Counted from the stretch's first letter, positions 24,722-39,489 are shown. The stretch: DNA of 64,000 nt from Pelargonium tetragonum (GCA_036897445.1 JAYMTL010000067.1:1-64000); one strand, 5' to 3'. Notes: a model not told the origin generated them from the sequence alone. Program-made: numbers and translations.

Positions 24722-27700
24722 CTACTTCGTGTTTTTTGACTTCCTAAATAGGATCTATTGCTAGCCCTAAATTAGTAACAATCCGGTGTATAACCTGTAG
24801 GGTAGGGATACATCCTTCATTAATGAGCAAAAAAGAACCCGAAATTTAGGGTGACCTTCCCACGGGCGGCATTTTCTGAATCTAATTATGTGTAAAAAAG
24901 TAAATGCTTTTAAAGCAAGTATAAATCTAAGGTGCTCCGAAACTTACTTCTATGAATATTGTAGTGCTTTCGAAAAAAACAGGTTCTAAGAAAATAAAGG
25001 CTTACAATAAAGTGAAAGAAACAAGGAAAGTGCCTTATTAGCTTGTTAATTTTAGAATTCCTGTAGGGTGTAAACACAAAATTTCTTTTTTAACTTAAAA
25101 GCTCAATTTTGCGTTTACAATTCTTGTGAAGTTACCACTATATAAACGATATCCTAAGGTGTCTGCAGCTTAAACTGAACTACTACAATTTCATATATCC
25201 TACTCAAAATATTTGTACAGAAAGTAGAACGCACCCCGTGGAAGCTTTCAATTTTCTATTAAATCCTTATTTGTAAAAACAAGAGCTATAACTTACTTTA
25301 TTAAGTTTTTTAAGTGCCCCTAAGGAAGTATGCCGGATATCCTTCTGTAAACCTGGATTTTTGTTACCTAAAAAGCGGAGTACTAAAAATGTACAACTCA
25401 CTAAAAACTTGAGTCTTCCTAATAAAATAAGGAGTTACTTTCTCTAAAATCCTTTTTGCCACTAAAAATCAGCACCAAAAAAACTTTGAGTAAAAACCTA
25501 AATTACAAGGATACCCACCCGAAGGGGTAATTCAAATAAACGTTCTTTTAGTGTATCCTCTCCAGCAAGAGATAAGTTTCCAAAAAAAGAACTACGCAGC
25601 TTTGTCCAGTGATAAGGGAAGTAAAGTTGGACGAGCTGCCAAGTAGTATTAGATTAGGGAAAATCGCATAGGCAGGATTAAGATTAAAGAAGCCCTTTTC
25701 ATAAGCTTTATCACTAAAGGCAGCTTGTGTAGATTTTTAAATACATTTTATTTACTCAGAGTGGGAGCTCTAGTAATAGAGTTGCACTTAGCGAGAAACT
25801 GAATTTAGGCACATTCATTGACAAGTTGTTAACTCTTGGCTATACTGCGGGAAAGGTCTACTAAAGAAAAAGACTTGCGAGATTTTTTGGGTAACAAATG
25901 AAACGAGAAAGTTTAAGTGCATGTATCAAAAGAAAAAAAAACACTCAGAGATTTCTTCAAGCTTCCCTTTTACTGCTTTTCAAAAAGAATTCTAGAAAGT
26001 TATTAAAAGATTACCAGTCGCGATTCATAAAAGGATAGAGGAACATAAAATGCTTATTTAAAACCTCTATTTAAGACACTCTTTTGCTATGGACTTCGGT
26101 TCAATCAAGTACGAAATCCCATAGAGCCCAAACCAAGGTTTTGTACATAACTTGTAGATCTTGTAGATTCTATTTTATAAATGAAAACGACGCTAGAAAA
26201 GCTTCTCTTGATACTTGATAAAAGAGTCCTTCCAACCTTTTTTTATTTTTATAGGTTAATATCTATCTTACTATCTACCTACTGAAAAACCCCTAGCTCA
26301 GCCTTGCCCTACGTAAAGAAAAAAGCTTTTTTGTATATACCGTTTAATACAAGGGGTAACTCCTACTGATTCCAGTTCTATAGATTTTCCTTTTGATTAA
26401 GCTCTGTGCCTTCACTAAGAAAATTTTGTGACAGGGTTTTCAAAAGGAATTATAAGAGGGAGCGGCGGTTTATGTTCTCTCAAAGTTTGGCAGGGAAAGC
26501 CTTTTTAATAAAACAGTAACTTGTAGGTTGCTTGAGGCTGCGTTTAGAGTACTAAAATTCTTTTTTTATGGATAACGTAATAACTTAAGTCTAAATTTTC
26601 TTGTTCTGCTCTTTCATATGCGTTTGGGAAACTCCTTTCTTAAAAGTCAGAGTAAAAAAGTCAAGCTATGACTTATTAACCATAAAATCAAAAAGGGTTC
26701 GCGTGCATTAGTTAATTTTAGAACCCCTGTCTCTTTGCCTCTAACTTTTGCTTTAACGTCTATAACTGCACTCTTCATTTAACTTCCGAAAAGGCTGGGC
26801 AGTTATACTCAATTCCCTAAAATAAAGAGAGGGGCAGCGCAATCCTATTAGATAAAAAGTCAATCCCCCTTATTTAAGTGGAAAATCTTGCTTTTAGTTG
26901 TAAAGTGGCTTTCTCGATCTTTGCCGATTCAATTTCATAGTTCCGAATTCCTAAATCTCTCTTTGCTTTTTGAGTTTAAGGGATTGGTCGGAAGATTTAA
27001 CTGGATACCGTTTAAATTGAGGTAAAAAAAAGCTTCTAATCCGAAGTTCTATACAAGTGTTTGGGATAAAAATCATTCCTTCCAAAGTGAATTTCCGGGG
27101 TTTTCATGCAAGCATCAAGGACTCTTCTTTGTTTTTAGTCATATATGTTATGTAACTTTAGTTTGATATTTCTTCTTAGGTATAGGGCGTTTGCTGAAAT
27201 ATTAGTATCTAACAAAGTTCCTTCTAAAAAGGGTAGTTCTATAATGGGAGTGCTTAAAAGAAAAGAAAGAGGGGCGCTGAATTTCTGATTTACACTATAT
27301 CGTAGATTTTAATTTGACATAACTCTATAATTGTCAGAGTAGCCTACGCAGTATAATTCTTATTTGTACCAGAAAAGACTCAAGTAAACTTTACCCTTTT
27401 TGAGTACAATTTTCTTGCTTGGAAGAACTTCTTTAATGCAAGGTCCTAATTTTAAGATTATCAAGAAATAGCACCCCCTTACATTAATATATTTTATTGG
27501 GTATTTACCTAACTCAACAGGAACTTCTAAAGTAGAAGCTGGATAGTCTGCCTGTGTACTTTCAGGAATCTTCCTATATCTAAGCATTTTTGTAATTGCT
27601 CTCTAAGCTTTCTCCTGTAATAGCGAGCCCTCAGTCTAGGGGACTTTTGTAGTATGCAAGGTATTCATTAAAGATTTTTAAGCTATGGATTTTCGCACGC

Positions 27701-30662
27701 AGGGGCATAGTTTCTAAGCTGTAATTAATGTCTTCTTCACCGCTTTCCTGCATCTAATTCATTTGGTAAAGAGTATAACGGAGGGGTGTGTATACATACT
27801 TGGTAAAAAGTCCCTATAGATTAAGGATTTCATTTTCAAGAGTTGGGCTTGGGAGAAGAAGTCCTTAGGGATAAGCTTTTGCCTGTATTTTAAGTTTTAG
27901 AATAAGGTAAGCGGCACAACTCAATTTCTGAGAAAGATTGTAAATATTTTTATAGACAAATTTTTGTAGATAGGCGTTTTTAAGTATAGTAATTTTAACA
28001 AGCGGGTGTATGTAGTAATATAAGTAAAGTGAAACCCTGAATTAAGAAGGAAACCCTTTTGTGTATTACCTTTTTAGGAATAGTTAGTAATAAGTGTTAA
28101 GTAAGCCTATAAGGAAGCTTAAGATTTGCCTAGATGTTCCCTTGTTTCCAATAATAAAAGGGGTTAGAGAATAAAAGAATTGAAACTAAAGTAAAGAATT
28201 TCCAGTAAACTGGTAAAGTAGAGCTCTTGTTGCTGTTGTTCTTATATTCCATTTGCAGTCTCTCTATCCCTAGAAATGGTTAAAAATCCTAGTGTAAGGT
28301 AAATTTGTCTTGCTTACTTATCTGCACTTCTATAAAATTAGAGCTTAAAACCGGGAAGACTTTTCCCTACGGCTATGTCTTAACAATACGACTATCCTAC
28401 TAGCTTTCTGACTAAGGAAAAGGTCTCTACAATATCTTTAAACTAACGATAAAGAGGGCTTCGCACCTCAACCTACCAAAAAGAAAAAGACTTCCAAACT
28501 AGCAATAAAGGGACTCCTTAGATAATAACTTTAGCTTTTTAAGGGAATTAAGGAGCGGAGCTTTGGGGTCTTAATAAAAAAAGATAGCAAATTAAAGTAA
28601 TAGCCCTGTACATAGAGTAGTCGAGATTGGCAGCTTCTAAAAACCAGATAAAGTCAGAAGATGTAAAATGGAAGGAGGGTTTACTATAAGGGAATCGAAA
28701 CCTTCTATAATGGATAGCTCTGTAAGGGAGAATGAGAACTTTTTAGTAATACAAAACAGGTAATATAATTAACAAGGAGTTTTCCTTTTTAAGGAGACTA
28801 ATTTAGATTTATCCTTTATTCGTTCTAAAACCATTTTAGGGGTTATTCCCAGCCAGGCCTATTCACTAAAACCTCTTGAAACACTTAAACCTTCCTTGAT
28901 ATCTCTAATAAATAAACTAAGGGCGTTCCTACACTTCAGGTTTTCTAAGCGAATCTTCTTATAACACGGGTTTCTTAAACCAAAAGGTGGCCGGGTATCT
29001 TGTGCAGAAAAAAATCATTATACAAAGGCATGCCATGAGAAAGCAGGGCACTTGCAATCTTTTGGTGTTAAAAACTAAAATCAAAAAGGGTAGTATAAGT
29101 TTTCTGTCTTATTTTTTATAATAGTAGTTTTGTGCTCTTTGGTGGAAACTGTAAAGTTTAATACCACTCTCCGTTGAGAACAAAAAAAGCTTACTCAAAG
29201 ACTTCCCGGTTAGATACCTATTAGATAGCCAGTACTGAACAAAGCAAGGGCTTTCGTTAGAATGACTTGGATAGAGTTTCTATTTTACTTTACTTCCGCA
29301 GGGTATCTCTATTTATTTTATATTGCTCCTTTTCTTTTTTTATTTTTATTAATTCTTAGAGAAAACTTTACGCGAGGAAAGAAAGGTATTGTAAATAAGC
29401 TATAAAAATGACCCTGTCAAGCAGATGATCGCAAGTCTAGTACTAATAATAGTTACTTCTAGTTGTGCAGCTAAAGGGTATCCCTGCAGGAATTTTCTAA
29501 TCTTAGCTCCTCCTTTTTGTAATTTTAAGGGAACCTGGGCTATATACTCTCAGGAAAAGGGAATCCAGTTGATAGAGAAGGCTTGATAGTAAGAGATTTA
29601 GCGGGCTCGGGTATCTAAGCAAATACTTCCCTTTGAAGTTAAATGTTTAACAGAAAAGAATAGAGTCTCAACCGGGGAGTTCCTTGATATCTAAATTTGC
29701 AATGCTTTTTACTCCTTTCAGGAAGAGATTCAATTACATACAGGGATTTCTATATAAACTATTTTGACGAGAATTTTTTACCTTTTATAAAAATGGCGTA
29801 CGCTTTAAATTCTGCATAACTACTCACTTTTGCTATACATCTATATTGAATATTAAAAAGCATGCCTCAAGGAGCCCTTATCCGCGGGCACTTAATAGGG
29901 TATAGGGTTTTTCTCCTCTTTTGACAAGGCAAGGTTAAGAGATGGTTTACCTAGTATTTGTGTCATATACAATGGGACTAGAATATGGGCTTCCGTTCAA
30001 GGCTTAAAAGCTTTTACCACAGGGAATGCATCTTAGGAAAACCCCGGGTACTTCAGTAGAATTTGAATTGGCAGTCTCTCCTTTAAGTTTTTATTTTCCG
30101 TAATTCGGTATGCTCGTAATTATATAGATTAAGGCCCCTTCTCTATGCTATGGTGCCATATAGAACAAGTTTTCGTAAATCCTAAAATGCAAATTTTGCC
30201 GGTTCATTTATGAAAAGTCTTTTTACTCCCGAAAAGTCAAGCTATTTTAAGGTAGACTCAGAAACTCAAAGTACAAAGTAGATGACTTTCCTTTAGAATT
30301 GTTGACTAGCAATCTTTACAATAAGTCGGTAAATGCAATAGGCAGATAATTTTTAAGTAAAAAAAGTCTTCTCCGGCGCAAAAACCTAATTAATAGCGCT
30401 TCCTATTTTCCTATAAAGGAGACCTATTTCAACTAGATAGAAAAGGATATCTTTCCAGGCCTACTTGAGGGGATATTTAAATTAATGCTACAGGTCTATA
30501 TGCACAAAATTTGTCGTCAACGTGGGCACTGCTCTTGGAAAGCTCAAGGTTCCCCGTTTCTTTGTACTTCTACGATTACTATAGTGTTGATACTTTTCGT
30601 TGATACCTGCTGCGTAATACATTGGGATTTAGATTTGCTAGTAGAGCACTAAGTAAAATGCA

Positions 30663-30670
30663 GGGATCCC
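30663..30670. repeat. Perfect palindrome GGGATCCC
   Basis: An 8-bp palindrome with a GATC core, preceded by CA and followed by AAC. Confidence 0.6.
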
Positions 30671-30924
30671 AACTAAAAAGGGCTTTATCTGCAACTCACC
30701 TTATTTGGTACCGAAGCGAGAGCCTTTTATGAAGGAGCACCCCTCTCGTATAAGTAAGATTTTGCACCCTAATCTAAAACCTGAATTTTTATAGATAGTA
30801 GCACATACTATTACCTATAGCAATTCCTCGGTAGAACTTTCTTCGGTTGGTACTACAAAAAGAGGAGTCTGTACACTGGCAATTCTTGCCATTTTTCGAG
30901 TTTTGTAATGGAACACTGCGAGGG

Positions 30925-30932
30925 GGGCGCCC
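30925..30932. repeat. Perfect palindrome GGGCGCCC, copy 2
   Basis: This copy lies at the end of a G6 run (30922-30927), so one half is extended. Confidence 0.65.
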
Positions 30933-31202
30933 GTGTAAAAAGATAAGAATTATATAACAAGGATATTAAACAAGATTAGATTGTATGGTAGGGCTTGTGC
31001 CTAGCGTAGTATACTTTTGCTTAGATAGTGGGGGTCTAGTCGCTCTGAGTAATGGCGTAATTATCCAAAGCATAAAGTAGCTTCACAAAAGTAAGCAAAT
31101 CCCGGATCTCAGACTGATACTTAAATCTAAAGGGATACTTTTTTGAAATTTCGCTTATTTGAGCCTAACGATAAAAAAAAAGAAGAGTTTTCGAGAGCGG
31201 GG

Positions 31203-31218
31203 TATATATATATATATA
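31203..31218. repeat. (TA)8 microsatellite
   Basis: Eight TA units, flanked by GGGG on the left and TTTGCAGG on the right. Confidence 0.8.
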
Positions 31219-33595
31219 TTTGCAGGATGAAATACAGGAGGCACATTCTAGCTTTTACGCGCAGGATTTGACTCTAAAATGAAATTTATTAAGAAGCTTG
31301 TTCTCTTAAGCAACTTAAATCCGCAAAATATTCAAAGTTGCTATTCCAAAATACAATTGTACTCTTTAGTTTGCTTCTATCGGATTTCCGCACCTTACTA
31401 TTCTTAAATGGGACACTTTATAAGTATTAATTAAGAATTCCAGTCTTTATTTATAGGAATCCGTGCGCTTTGTTATAGTAAAGGCATCCCAAAGCACTCC
31501 AAATTAAAAACTCAGAAAATCTTTCCGCTCGGAAACCCCGCATTTATGCTCAAAATCTTATGTTACAAGCATGTCTATTGTACACATTACTCAGGACACA
31601 ATAAAGAAAATCAGGACTCTGGGATTCTTAAGGGTGTTTATTAGATGCTTTGTCCCCAAAATAATTTATAAAGTATTGTACTCATTAGCTTTGTTTAGAC
31701 TATTCAGCACTAGGAAACTCCTTTTAGGGGTTAAGTCCCTCAGATAGAAGCCACTTTAGCTAATTTTTTAAAAAGGGTCTGGTCGTTGTGTCTACCTGCA
31801 GTATTGCTTATCAGTTACAGGTTTTACTTGACTAACAGGGAGCTCTTTCACCTATAGAAAAGAATAATGATTCTTTTTTGAAGTGTTCCCTAATAGAAAT
31901 TCTAAGAATAAGGGGTTTTGAGGATAAGAGTAGACTTTACTAAACGGGGTTCCTGGGAGCTGTGATCTAAAAGAAATAGGAAGAATAAAGCTTAGAAATA
32001 AGCATGAGGGCTCCTGAAAAATTAGGCATAAATTAAGAAAACGTACAGAATAATGGATAGAAATAAAGCCCCCTTAGGCTTTGTGAGAATCAAAAAAATA
32101 CGCAACAGAATAATGTACTCTTACTTTTCAAGTTATCTAGGACGTTCCTACGATATTAGTAACACTTGAGCTCAATTTACCCTATTAAGACAGGGCTATT
32201 CTCTCTCTAAAACCAGGATCTCCTACTCGATACTTGAAAATATTTAGCAATTTTCTTTATTATGTACAATTGACAGTTAATTTGATACTAGAGTTCGAAC
32301 CTTTGGTTTCTAGGTTAACTTCTGTTTTATCCCTTTGAGGAAAGGGTACTGCTCTTAACAAATAAATGGGATCTTTAATAATTGATTAGGAATTAGTCCT
32401 TGTACTTGTCTTGGCAGCTAAAGAGTCTTTCTTAGTCTCCTTTCCTTAGGAATTTGAAAAGCATGGCCCTTTTTATAGCTATAAGTACAATTCAAGTTGA
32501 CTTCAAATGCCTTATGAAGGGCACCCTAGCACATGTTTAAACAAGAATTTAAATAGACTCTGGCACTCCTCCAGCGTTTTTATTTTCATTTTTTTTAGCC
32601 CCTAATAAGGGGTTTACTCTTAAAAATTAATACTAGTAAAAGCTTTCCCATTACTTTTTGAATAACTAAGACAAGATAGGGAGTTCTTTTATAGAGAGCC
32701 ATAGCAAGGTGTAGGACGAGTTTCAATTTTATGCATTCCAGGCTTTAGGTTAGGGCTTAAGTATTTGCGAGGCCCTCAAATTAAATTAGATACTTTTTTA
32801 TACAATATAGAAACAGAGACTTGAAAAATTTAGGTGCTTTTTACAGAGTTTCCTGGAGCCCTATAAAGTCCTAATATACGAGGGCCCCTTATGTTTTGAG
32901 ATTCTCGTGTCGCGAATACTTTCCGTTTATTTAGAATTCCTATTCATTACCCTTTATAAAGAGTGCCTCCGTTCTATATAGCTTTAAAGTACTCCTCCGC
33001 ATTTACCAAAAACTTTCTAATAAAACCTAACTGAAACCCTTTTAAGTATATTCTTTTTCTTTAGTAATTAAGTAATATATCCCGTAGAGGCCGAGGTAAG
33101 TAATAGGCAAACAAAGGAATTCTTATATATGCATAGTTTGTAACATAAAGTAAGGGTATTCCAGAAAAGTCTTAATTAGAAAGGGGAAAAGCTTGCTCAG
33201 TTTTCTTGAAAGGCATTTTAGATCTTTTAAAGGGTTAGCTATAATGTACCTTTATTTTATATAGGGTCTTAAAAAATATAGGAGTTTGCTCTTCTTATCT
33301 TAGGAATTGGGAATCTTACTAAACGAAATTAAGGTTAACTAATTTGAACTCCTAGTAAGCGTAATATAAGGGAATCTAGTAAAATAAGATACTCCAATTA
33401 TTGCTTAGTCATAGAGAGTACCCTCTTTTTACTAGTACTAGGTAAGGTTGAGATTATTCTATACAATGCTTTTTAAACCAATTAAACTAAAGCCTAGGAA
33501 GAGGGTCGCGTGCAAGGGGAAATTTGTAAAGGGGGTTTTTCATTTAAGTGATTCTTAAGATTGGAATTTGTTATTATGTTATACTAAAACAAAGG

Positions 33596-33607
33596 AGCGC
33601 CCCTAGT
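33596..33607. repeat. AGCGCCCCTAGT, copy 2
   Basis: Identical to 15753-15764. AAAGG precedes it, giving a near-perfect palindrome AGGAGCGCCCCT with one mismatched pair. Confidence 0.5.
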
Positions 33608-34210
33608 CAGGACTGTCCCAGATAGAAGTATGAAGTATGTAGTAAGGTTTCCTGGCTTTTATTTAAATTTAAGGAGATTTAGATAAGGGTTAGGTCCATA
33701 GAGAATACTTTGGAGTGAATCCCGGGTTCTTAGTGCGTAAAAGAAGAAAGCATACTAAATTTAAAGCAGTTAAGGAAACCCTATGTCTTGCTGTGAGAGG
33801 TGATCTCTTATGCTATTGAGATGATAAAGTGTATTCTTCAAACTAGTTTTTACAATTCTCTAAGCGATAGTTATTAAAGGGGATCCTGAGTTATTGATAA
33901 AAGCTAAACACAAGAAATAAAGCATAAAAATAAAAAGAGCTGGCAAGGTAGAAAAAGGGAAAAAACTCTAGTTTATACTAAGGAATTTCCGGATGTTCTT
34001 TAGTTTATCTAAAAAAAATTTTTAAAGGGGCACTTAGGCAATCCTAGCAGGCTGGGTGTGCTGCGTTTTACCTCGTGAGAATTTTATAGGCCAATTCTTT
34101 TTTTTTATAATACGAAATTTTAGTCTCTCTATTTCATTTTGGCATTCTGGAACAATCTTTCATTACAAGCACCCAACCCTATTGGTCAATTATGAAGACT
34201 CAGTAGAAAC

Positions 34211-34231
34211 GTGAAACAGGCTAAGTTTCAC
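34211..34231. repeat. Perfect hairpin GTGAAAC/GTTTCAC
   Basis: Seven-bp arms at 34211-34217 and 34225-34231 enclose the 7-base loop AGGCTAA. Like 21909-21926 it differs in sequence from the common palindromes. It has no gene next to it. Confidence 0.5.
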
Positions 34232-37200
34232 TTGCAAACTCCAGTAAAAAGCTACGCTTAAAGTAAGAAGTAAGAGAACACAGCAAAGGTCAAGACCTTT
34301 GCCTTTGGCTTTAGGAATAAAAGCACAACAAGTTTCTTTTTTAGTTATTATCATACCCCGGTTTTACTCTTCAAAACAAAGCCTTACAGGATTCCCCGAA
34401 AGGGGGCTCCTAAGGGACCAGATACTCAATATAGATTAAGGGTAGATACTTATCCCGAGCGGACCTTCATATTTATACAATTTAACAGCACGATTTCTTG
34501 TAATCTTGTCTTGAATATTTTTAGTGTAAACTGGGCGCTTTGTTATAGTCATAGGAATAGATAGAAAACATAATTATGCACAGCTTCCCTTTATAGTCTA
34601 GAATTTATATATAAACCACCTATTGTAGCTAGGTAAGAACCGTGGGGTTTATTTAATACATGGGACGCTTTTTTTAACTGTATAGTATTACAGCTCTCTC
34701 TAAGGATTCTTTTGGCTTTGGTAAGTGCAGGAGGTTCTGTATAGTGTAGAGATTGGGTCCCAGCTTTCTGCTGCTGTTAGTACATCCTCTTTTAGGGAGC
34801 CTTGCGGGAATTCAAAAGTACTGTAAGAACTCCATAAAAACTCTTTTTGCTTCTTGACTTGTATAAGTTATTGGCTTTTCCAGAATACGCTAGTAAATGC
34901 TGAAGATAAGGGTTTTGTAGGGATTCGAAAAAAGTCCTTTATTAAACTGAGTTTTTGTCATTTTTAGTAAGATAAATTCTCGATGAATAAACTAAAGAAG
35001 TAACTCGCGTAAAATACGGGGGATCTGGGAGTACTTTGACTTCTTGTGGATATTAACTTTCTTTAGAAAAAGAGAATCATTAGAGCAAATAAGAAAGGGG
35101 CCTTTGTCTATTTATTTCTATTACTATAAGATTTTCATTCTTGTGTTGATTTAGCATGTGCGTAAGGAAGCTTTACTATTAGAAAAACCCGGGGGAAGAT
35201 TTATACCATAAACAAGCAACCAAAAAAGTTTTGGCTTGGAACAGAAGTAGTTCCAGGAATAAGGGTTTATCACAACTCAGCAACTAACCGGCACTTAATT
35301 GCCTGCAAGTTCAACAACACTAGTAAACTAAAAACAAAAAAGAATTTTTGATTAAAAATGTTAACGGGGGAGACTTTAATTTCTTAATTCTGTTATTTTA
35401 AAGTTATTACCAGAAAGTCTTAGAATCACTTATATAAAGAATTTCGAATCAAACATAACCCTATCCCTTACTCTTGAAACTAGAATATAGAAAGCGAGGT
35501 TGCGGGGGCGTCCATTAGCCGACTCCTTTAAGCAAGTTCCCGTTCGGTAAATTTAAGTACATTTAAAAGGGAAGTCCTTGGTTCAAAGTTCAAGCAAAAG
35601 GAAAGATTAAAAGTTTTTCGTTTTTATAATAGAATAAGCATTCCTTAGTTTTTTCTAATTGAGTATTCCCGCTTTAAAGTATAAGCCCCCAGGTTTCTTC
35701 TCGCATAAGTCAAATTTTAGTCTCTAAAAAGAGGTATGGAAAGTACTATAACTATAAGACATTTCCGGGCATTTTTTATCGAAGCTAGTAGCTCAGTCTT
35801 TATTTAGCTGCTTGAGCTTTAAGGTAACGAAGTTAAAGGACCCTTCTAAAATGCAATATTCCAGGTATTCCGAGCAAGTAAGGCTCTACTCTTAATTAAT
35901 GCTATTCGGCCAAAACACCTAACCTTTTATACTTCCGTAATGTAGTAGCCTTAAGAACATATAAGTTAATTTCCTTTTTTATAACTGTATACCACGTGAA
36001 CCTTTGTATTTAAAGTTAGGCTTTTCAAATTCCTTTTAGATAGACTGCGTAAAAAATTTCCAATAAGTAAAGAGAATTTTATGATGTTATTAGCCTCGGC
36101 CAGGTAAAGTTATTGCTTAGATTAGATGAACCCTTAGTTACAGGTTTTTGGAAAGCTCTTTTATTCTTCTATTTTTCCTATAGGTGCTGTAAGAGAAGAT
36201 ATACATTTTACAAATAATGGCTATTTGGCAAAATATTCTTACAAATTTGCTTCTCTAAGGGCACGCATTTAATAGAGTTCAATAGAAAGCGCTCCCCTTA
36301 AACAAGTTAGGTATACCCCGAAAGGAATAACACACTAGAGAATTCAAGGGGTCCTGGCTGGGTTAGGACACCTTATCGAGAGAAGAGAATCTTGGTCATT
36401 TAAGGACGGCTAAAATACAAGGGAAAATGCATTTATTCTATATAGAACAATTTGAATTTTATTCTAAAAAGGAGCCTTATTTAGGAAGTCTAATAAAGTA
36501 CTCAGTAAAGACCTGCTATAATAGGGATCCTGCAACAAGATATAGTCATTCGAATTCTAGTTTAGAAGCTTTTTCCATCTTAGATAAGTGACTTCGTAGT
36601 ATATTCTTGTTACAAATACAAATAAAGCGTTGCTAGGAATTACCAAAAAAGAAACTTAGACCCTGCTTAATATCAAGTTTTCTAAGATAAAGTACAAAGG
36701 AGAGCCCCAAATCGAATTTATAGCTTACTTCTTTTTTTTTCAGTTTTAGTTCCGGAATCCCATAAATAATAAAGGAGTTCCCTTACTTTTCTTGTAGTAT
36801 TCCTTGAAGGGGGCTTTTCTAAAAGGGAGCACACTTAATCTTATGAAACTTAGTCTAGTCATAAGGACACTGGATGTAGGGGAGCTTTAGCGCATAAGGA
36901 CTTTTAGAACAGTATCCTATTACGGATTTTGAAGTGTTAACTTGTCTTTGGGAATTCCTTATTTGTAACAAAATCTAAGTAAGGAACCTGGGTATAACTA
37001 TAAAAAAGATTCTGGGATCTCACAAAGAAAAGAAATATTTGTAATAAGGAATCAGGGATCCATAACTTACTGGGTTACTTCAAAAGGGGACTTTTTTCCC
37101 CCAACACTTTTTAGAGAAAAGAAACTCTCGTTCAGAGATTCGCAGAAAATAAAAACTTGGAGAATCCCTAAATTTAGAATACCTCAGGAATACATGCAGC

Positions 37201-37794
37201 AGGTCTCTATCACCGTAACCTAGGGATGTCTAACTTCTTACTTTGTATGAGAAGAAACTTGTTTGTAAAAGTTAAAGCAGCGCATTCTCTAACGAATTCT
37301 TAGTAGGAGTTAAGAAAAGTCTCGCTCAGGGCCCCCTTCGAACCTATTTCTTTTTTGCGACTCTCTCTTTTTTTATTGGAACCCCCGTGAATTCGTAATT
37401 TATATATTTCAGAGAGGTCCCGGGCATTCAAATTTGGAGGAAAGAAAACTCTTACTGAGGAACTACTACGAAAGCTTGTCACTAATTTCTTACTTAGCAG
37501 ATTCTCCTTTTATTAGTTTCTTGGCTTTGTAAACACCTTTACACCGGGGACAAAAGATCTAAAGAAACTCAATACCTTGCTAATACGATAACTTTTACTT
37601 AACTAAAAAATACCAAAACTCTGTTCCTACTATAATACCAGGTTCGAATACTTTACAAGTACTCGCTATAACTTCAAAAGGTTCCCTATAAAGTCACTTT
37701 CCCGTTTCTAAGTCGAGTTTTCAAGCAAGTAGGGTATCCGAGTGGGGTTTTACCTATTTAGCATCGGTTTAATTATATATATTTTTGAATAGCT

Positions 37795-38100
37795 TACTTT
37801 TTAAAGAAAGAAAGTAGTACAATACAAGTAAAGAACTACCCATATACAATATCTAATACAAATCTAAACAATTACAGAATAAGAATACCTACTATATACT
37901 ATTAAACTACTAATACAGATAATAATAAACGCAATACTATAATAAGAAGTAACTAACTAATACAATTAAGTATACTATACGAAGTAAGCTGCCAAATAAG
38001 ACAGACATAGGCTACAATAAGTACAGGTATAGCCCGTAAGCCCCATAAGCATATAGCTCTTCCTCTTTAATCTTTATCCGTATCACTCTCTTTCAGATAT
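37795..38100. repeat. Palindrome-poor island (37.9 kb), homologous to 42.2 kb (inverted) and 48.1 kb
   Basis: An A/C/T-rich low-complexity stretch (AATAC, ACTA, AGTA). AGTAAAGAAC-AC, then ATATCTAAT-CA (37828-37860), aligns to the reverse complement of 42190-42220. GCTA, four bases, AAGTACAGG (38011-38027) has the same spacing at 48141-48157. ACAGGTATAGC at 38023-38033 recurs in reverse complement at 51299-51309. It is the best-connected copy of the island family. Confidence 0.55.
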
Positions 38101-38528
38101 TCTTTAGTTATTAATTCGAGTTTGTAATTCCTCAAGAGACTCCCCAACCCTGACTACGCTCTTATAGTCTCTAGTGGATGGCTCAAGTATTTTGTGGCAG
38201 TAAAGCCCCGGAAAAACAAACTGAAAGTGTACCTTTAATATAAGTAAAATTACGACGAAAGAAGAAAAGATAAAGCACACAATGTATGACTAGCAATAAC
38301 CGCAGTCTCTCCTAACTCATTGAAAGGAATACGGGCAGCTAAGTGCTAGATAATTTAAGAATTTCTTTTTGAGTAACGAAAACGCCCCAAAAAATTAGCG
38401 CGTCAAATTTCATTTGGATTATCCTCCCCCTTTTCTCAGGGCCTAATAAACTCAAATTATTGCCTTTTTTATTACAATAACATATTCTTAACTAACTTAT
38501 CAAGATACTCTTAAACTTTCCTTTGTCA

Positions 38529-38538
38529 GGGAATTCCC
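38529..38538. repeat. Perfect palindrome GGGAATTCCC
   Basis: A 10-bp palindrome with a GAATTC core, the longest version of the GGAATTCC class that recurs at least six times. Confidence 0.65.
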
Positions 38539-39473
38539 AATATTTTATTCCAAAAGGTACAAAGCTCTTTGCAAGTACTCTACTCATTTTCATAGAACAA
38601 ATTTGCTTCTGGTCCTAATATTTTGCTGTAGCTATAAGTATAGGATATGCTGTGGTGCATGTAAATGCGTTTAGAACTCCTTACCTACCTGATTAGCTAC
38701 AAAAAAGGCTGGGTTATATATTATATATAAGAGGGGCCCTTCTTCTTTTTGAGTCTTTAAAGTGTAAGACTTACCTTGAGTGTTTCTTTATTTCTTGCTG
38801 AGTAAACCTCTCTTCCAGTTACTGTAAAAACTTTTTAGCCAGACTTCAGGCATTCTTAAATTCTTAGGGAGCGCCCTTTAAAATTTCTCTTTTTTCCTAC
38901 AATCTTATTTATAATAAGTATATATACGAGCCCCACTAAAAAGAATTTTAGGAGCTCCACTTGTTGCTATTTTATGCTAACGTGAAAACCAAAGGACGGG
39001 CTCTTCATTTTTACTACTCCTACTATTCTTAGATTCAATTTGTACCCTTTATAACCTTAATTCTAAATTATTATAGGAGCGGGCCTCCTAATGGAATCTC
39101 AAGTAAAAAAGTAGCAACTTCCTCGTCACAAAAAGGCTACACTTTTACAGATCTAATTGAAAATTCCTGGGAAACTTACTCGTAAAAACGGGCTTAACAG
39201 TTTAATATATTATATTGTAAAATTTAATTAGAAAAACCTAGTAAAAGTTTCCGGGTTAATTTGAACAATGCTCTTATATAAATTCTTTTCTAAACCGATC
39301 AGGTACAAAGTAAGTTATTCGTGTATCTCAGGCCTATATTGCGTTTTCATTATAATTATAAAAAAGGATACCTATATTTAGATTTTTTTAAGAATTTTAG
39401 TGTCCTTTACTCAAAGTTATATATATTGTTTATCTTATTTACCGGATTTCTCCCAGAATATTAAAAAGAAATG

Positions 39474-39489
39474 GAAGGGGCGCACTCCT
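39474..39489. repeat. GAAGGGG(CG)CACTCCT element, copy 1
   Basis: It matches 63045-63058 except for two extra bases (CG) in the core. The shared flanks on both sides of the core indicate related copies that differ in the centre. Confidence 0.45.

Larger units (their letters stand above)
20731..37790. other. Palindrome-rich non-coding matrix, block 3 (17 kb)
   Basis: No protein gene, rRNA or tRNA recognised on either strand. The block holds palindromes (GGGCGCCC 30925-30932, GGGATCCC 30663-30670, GGGCCC 32882-32887 and 37329-37334, GGAATTCC 36951-36958), two perfect larger hairpins (21909-21926, 34211-34231), G9 at 24713-24721 and a short TA microsatellite at 31203-31218. Open frames on both strands at 24042-24270 overlap each other and look fortuitous. 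Confidence 0.7.

Noticed and set aside
32290-32360. tRNA-Asn-like stretch on the minus strand (AGTTAAC, GGTTCGAAC)
   Set aside because: The T-stem and anticodon stem both fail; best explained by chance.
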